The notes below the pieces were generated by a model. That model did not search any database and had not been told where the DNA came from. It saw nothing but the letters and a program-made list of their open reading frames with translations. The position numbers and the translations under genes are program-made. Shown here in pieces: positions 5,239 to 7,474 of a stretch of 7,474 bases of DNA; within the stretch, counting starts at the first letter, position 1, and each line of letters begins with the position of its first letter. Origin of the DNA: Klebsiella pneumoniae (GTDB lineage: Bacteria; Pseudomonadota; Gammaproteobacteria; Ga0077536); NCBI GenBank assembly GCA_945873015.1, contig CAMCBY010000196.1, positions 1-7,474 on the forward strand. The letters run 5' to 3'.

Positions 5239-7017
5239 TTACACCGCGCAGGCGTAGTCCACCACCAGTTGTACGGTCTCGATGCCGCCGTAATCGTTGA
5301 CATCGAGCTTATACACCGCGTGAATATTCTCAGCCTTGGCGAACCACGGCTCGCCGGCCGCGCTGAAGGCGATGGCAGCGACTGTGCCGCGCCCATCGCG
5401 CGGCGACAACACCAGTCGTGCGTGTTTGCCACCCACTACGCGGCGGTCTTCAACGCGGAATACGCCCTCGAAGCGCGGCTCCGGAAAACCCTGGCCCCAC
5501 GGCGCTATCGCCGCCAACTCGCGGGCGAGTGGCAGGGAAAACTCACCGGCGACCAATTCGCCATCGGTATCGATGCGCCGTTCGCGGGTCTGCGCATCGA
5601 GCAGCGACGCAACCTCGGCGGTGAAAGCCGCACGAAATGCCGGCAGGGCATCGCGTGCCAGCACCAGGCCGGCGGCCATCGCGTGGCCGCCGAATTTCGT
5701 CAATAACTCGGGATGGCGTGCGGCCACCGCATCGAGTGCATCACGAATATGCAGGCCCGGGATCGAACGCGCCGAACCTTTGAGGGTGTCATCGTCGGCC
5801 GGCGCAAAGGCAATGCTCGGGCGATGAAAGCGGTCTTTCACACGCGCCGCGACGATGCCGATCACACCCTGGTGCCAGTCCTCGTCAAACACACAAAACG
5901 CTGCGGGCAGTTCGGCACCGAGATGACGCTTGAGTTCGGCTTCGATGCTTTCAAAGGCGCCTTCACGCATCACGTCTTCGAGTTCACGCCGTTCGCGATT
6001 GAGCGCGTCGAGTTGTTCCGCAATCGCCGCGCATCTGTCCGGGTTGTCGCCGAGCAGACACTCTATGCCCAAGGACATATCCGACAGGCGGCCGGCGGCA
6101 TTCAGGCGTGGGCCGACCGCAAACCCCAGGTCGCTGGCGGTCAGACGCGCGCGATTACGGCCACCGACGGCAATCAGTGCGCTGATACCAGGCTGACATT
6201 GGCCGGCGCGAATACGAGCCAGCCCCTGCGCCACCAGGCGTCGGTTGTTCTGATCGAGCGGCACGACGTCGGCCACCGTGCCGAGCGCGACTAGGTCGAG
6301 CAAGGTCGCAAGATTCGGTTCGGCAATACCACGACTGCTGAACCAGCCTTGCTCGCGCAGGTAGGTGCGCAAGGCCGTCATCACATAAAAAATCACACCC
6401 ACGCCCGCCAGCGATTTGCTCGGGAACAGGCAATCCGGCAGATTCGGATTGACGATAGCGTCGGCAAGCGGACGAGTGGCGGCGGGCAGATGATGATCGG
6501 TAATCAACACGCGGATGCCGTGTTCACGCGCACGCGCCACGCCATCAATGCTGGAAATGCCGTTATCGACGGTGATGATGAGTGTCGGTTGCTGTTGCGC
6601 GGCGAGGTCGACAATTTCCGGCGTCAGGCCGTAACCGTATTCAAAACGATTCGGCACCAGATAACCGACATCCGCAGCGCCCATCGCGCGCAGGGCGCGC
6701 AACGCGAGCGCGGTGCTGGTCGCACCATCGGCATCAAAATCGCCGACCACCACTATCCGTCCGCCGCTGTGCATGACTTCGGCAATCAAACGCACGGCGG
6801 CGGCACTGCCACCGAGTTCGGTGGCCGGCAGCAGACCTTTCAGCGAAGTATCGAGCAGCGCGGGAGAAGTAATACCGCGCGCGGCCAGCACACGGCGCGT
6901 GACAGCATGCAGTTCAGCCGGCAGGAAGGCATCGCCCGGCACCGCGCGCTGCACGATACGTGGGCGCGGCAGCATGCTGGCGGCTACTGCGCGCGGCTCA
7001 GTTCGTGACGCGCTCAT
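5239..7017 (-). CDS. recJ: Single-stranded-DNA-specific 5'-3' exonuclease RecJ
   Basis: RecJ degrades single-stranded DNA from the 5' end in RecF-pathway recombination, base excision and mismatch repair. With the start at 7017 the protein has 592 residues. DHH-family motifs are all present: DFDADG at 93-98, DNG at 151-153, DHH at 174-176 and ALGTVADVVPL at 244-254. GPRLNAAGR follows at 302-310, then the DHHA1-type GGHAMAAG at 443-450 and a C-terminal OB-like domain. These carry the metal-binding acidic and histidine residues, so the enzyme should be active. The frame is open further upstream, but those residues are an antisense-like artefact overlapping the previous gene. Start choice is uncertain: ATG 7017 overlaps the previous gene by 20 bases, whereas ATG 6975 (MLPRPRIVQR) would give 578 residues, nearer E. 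coli RecJ (577). Neither has a strong ribosome binding site, so translational coupling to the upstream gene is likely. Confidence 0.95.
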   Translation of the reverse strand: MSASRTEPRAVAASMLPRPRIVQRAVPGDAFLPAELHAVTRRVLAARGITSPALLDTSLKGLLPATELGGSAAAVRLIAEVMHSGGRIVVVGDFDADGATSTALALRALRAMGAADVGYLVPNRFEYGYGLTPEIVDLAAQQQPTLIITVDNGISSIDGVARAREHGIRVLITDHHLPAATRPLADAIVNPNLPDCLFPSKSLAGVGVIFYVMTALRTYLREQGWFSSRGIAEPNLATLLDLVALGTVADVVPLDQNNRRLVAQGLARIRAGQCQPGISALIAVGGRNRARLTASDLGFAVGPRLNAAGRLSDMSLGIECLLGDNPDRCAAIAEQLDALNRERRELEDVMREGAFESIEAELKRHLGAELPAAFCVFDEDWHQGVIGIVAARVKDRFHRPSIAFAPADDDTLKGSARSIPGLHIRDALDAVAARHPELLTKFGGHAMAAGLVLARDALPAFRAAFTAEVASLLDAQTRERRIDTDGELVAGEFSLPLARELAAIAPWGQGFPEPRFEGVFRVEDRRVVGGKHARLVLSPRDGRGTVAAIAFSAAGEPWFAKAENIHAVYKLDVNDYGGIETVQLVVDYACAV

Positions 7018-7474
7018 CGTCGCCACAACACTTTTTGAATTTCTTGCCGCTGCCGCAGGGACACAGCGCATTACGCGGGGTCTTGGCGGCTTCGCGCACG
7101 ATGGGCGCCGGTGCCGAAAAATCCACTGCACGCGGGTCGGGGCCCGCCAACCGTTCGGCGCGAAAATGCCGCGCGATATCCTGCACCGCCACCACCACCG
7201 CATCGAAAGCAGCATCAAGGTCCGGATATTCCTCTTCGATGTCGTCGTCGTCGCCTATACCCAGCACATTCAAGGGCGTAAACCATTCGGGCTGTTCTTC
7301 CATGAGCGCCGCCCAGGTATCGCGATCAAACGCAGTGCCAAGCAGAAAACCGGCACACCATTCCGACACGCCCCACTGTGCGCCACGCAGAAACACCGGC
7401 ACCAGCGTCGGCGGATCCTGCGTAAACTGCTCAGCGAGGGTGTGATAGTGCCGGGTAATCAACGCGAGGATATG
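6998..7474 (-). CDS. YecA/UPF0149-type protein with C-terminal SEC-C zinc motif (5' end outside the window)
   Basis: The frame is open from the right edge of the window to TGA at 7000-6998, giving 158 residues of a longer protein that begins HILALITRHYHTLAE. The text GAQWGVSEWCAGFLLG followed by an acidic loop (GIGDDDDIEEEYPD) fits the YecA/YgfB (UPF0149) fold. The C-terminus is a SEC-C motif, RNALCPCGSGKKFKKCCG, with the C-x-C-x8-C-C spacing that binds zinc; SecA has the same motif and uses it for SecB and ribosome contact. The nearest in-frame start in the window is a TTG at 7462, but the frame and family similarity continue past it, so the true start is probably beyond the edge. It overlaps recJ by 20 bases, which suggests co-expression. 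The molecular role of this family is not well defined; ribosome or Sec-related work is possible. Confidence 0.85.
   Translation of the reverse strand, partial: HILALITRHYHTLAEQFTQDPPTLVPVFLRGAQWGVSEWCAGFLLGTAFDRDTWAALMEEQPEWFTPLNVLGIGDDDDIEEEYPDLDAAFDAVVVAVQDIARHFRAERLAGPDPRAVDFSAPAPIVREAAKTPRNALCPCGSGKKFKKCCGDDERVTN

Noticed and set aside
5713..6294. Plus-strand open frames over recJ (also 6349-7008)
   Set aside because: These are antisense shadows of recJ with no recognisable motifs.
7018..7218. Upstream extension of recJ to an ATG at 7218
   Set aside because: The extra 67 residues are Arg/Trp-rich, unlike any RecJ N-terminus, and lie in another frame of the YecA-like gene.
1..7474. CRISPR array, rRNA or tRNA genes
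   Set aside because: No regularly spaced direct repeats and no rRNA or tRNA-like sequences were seen on either strand.

Overview
The window looks like a stretch of a GC-rich gammaproteobacterial chromosome. The main reason is the gene order recJ - prfB - lysS on the minus strand, which is the order seen in E. coli and its relatives. RF2 (364 aa, with its programmed frameshift) and RecJ also match the E. coli proteins closely in length and motifs. The genus cannot be fixed from this sequence.

Layout from left to right. (1) Bases 1-233 hold the C-terminal end of an IS110-family transposase on the plus strand; the element runs off the left edge and ends just short of the next gene. (2) Bases 254-1786 (minus) encode a stand-alone, membrane-anchored, FMN/3Fe-4S glutamate-synthase-domain protein. 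(3) Bases 1787-2031 are a 245-bp intergenic region unusually dense in perfect or near-perfect stem-loops. (4) Bases 2032-2325 (minus) encode a small secreted Cys/Met-containing protein that resembles HvfA/bufferin-type RiPP metallophore precursors, with no modifying-enzyme gene beside it. (5) Bases 2407-3906 (minus) are lysS. (6) Bases 3910-4068 are a 159-bp MITE-like element with 31-bp imperfect terminal inverted repeats, placed between prfB and lysS. (7) Bases 4073-5168 (minus) are prfB, split over two frames by the classical +1 frameshift site. (8) Bases 5239-7017 (minus) are recJ. (9) Bases 6998 to the right edge (minus) are the C-terminal part of a YecA/UPF0149-type SEC-C protein, overlapping the recJ start.

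All genes except the transposase read leftward, so yecA-like - recJ - prfB - lysS - small secreted protein may be one colinear cluster with internal breaks: a hairpin between recJ and prfB, the MITE between prfB and lysS, and a hairpin plus possible promoter after lysS. The core genes are housekeeping (single-strand DNA exonuclease, translation termination, lysine charging). The more unusual items are the orphan HvfA-like precursor, the MITE ending three bases from the lysS start codon, and the structured leader of the glutamate-synthase-like gene.
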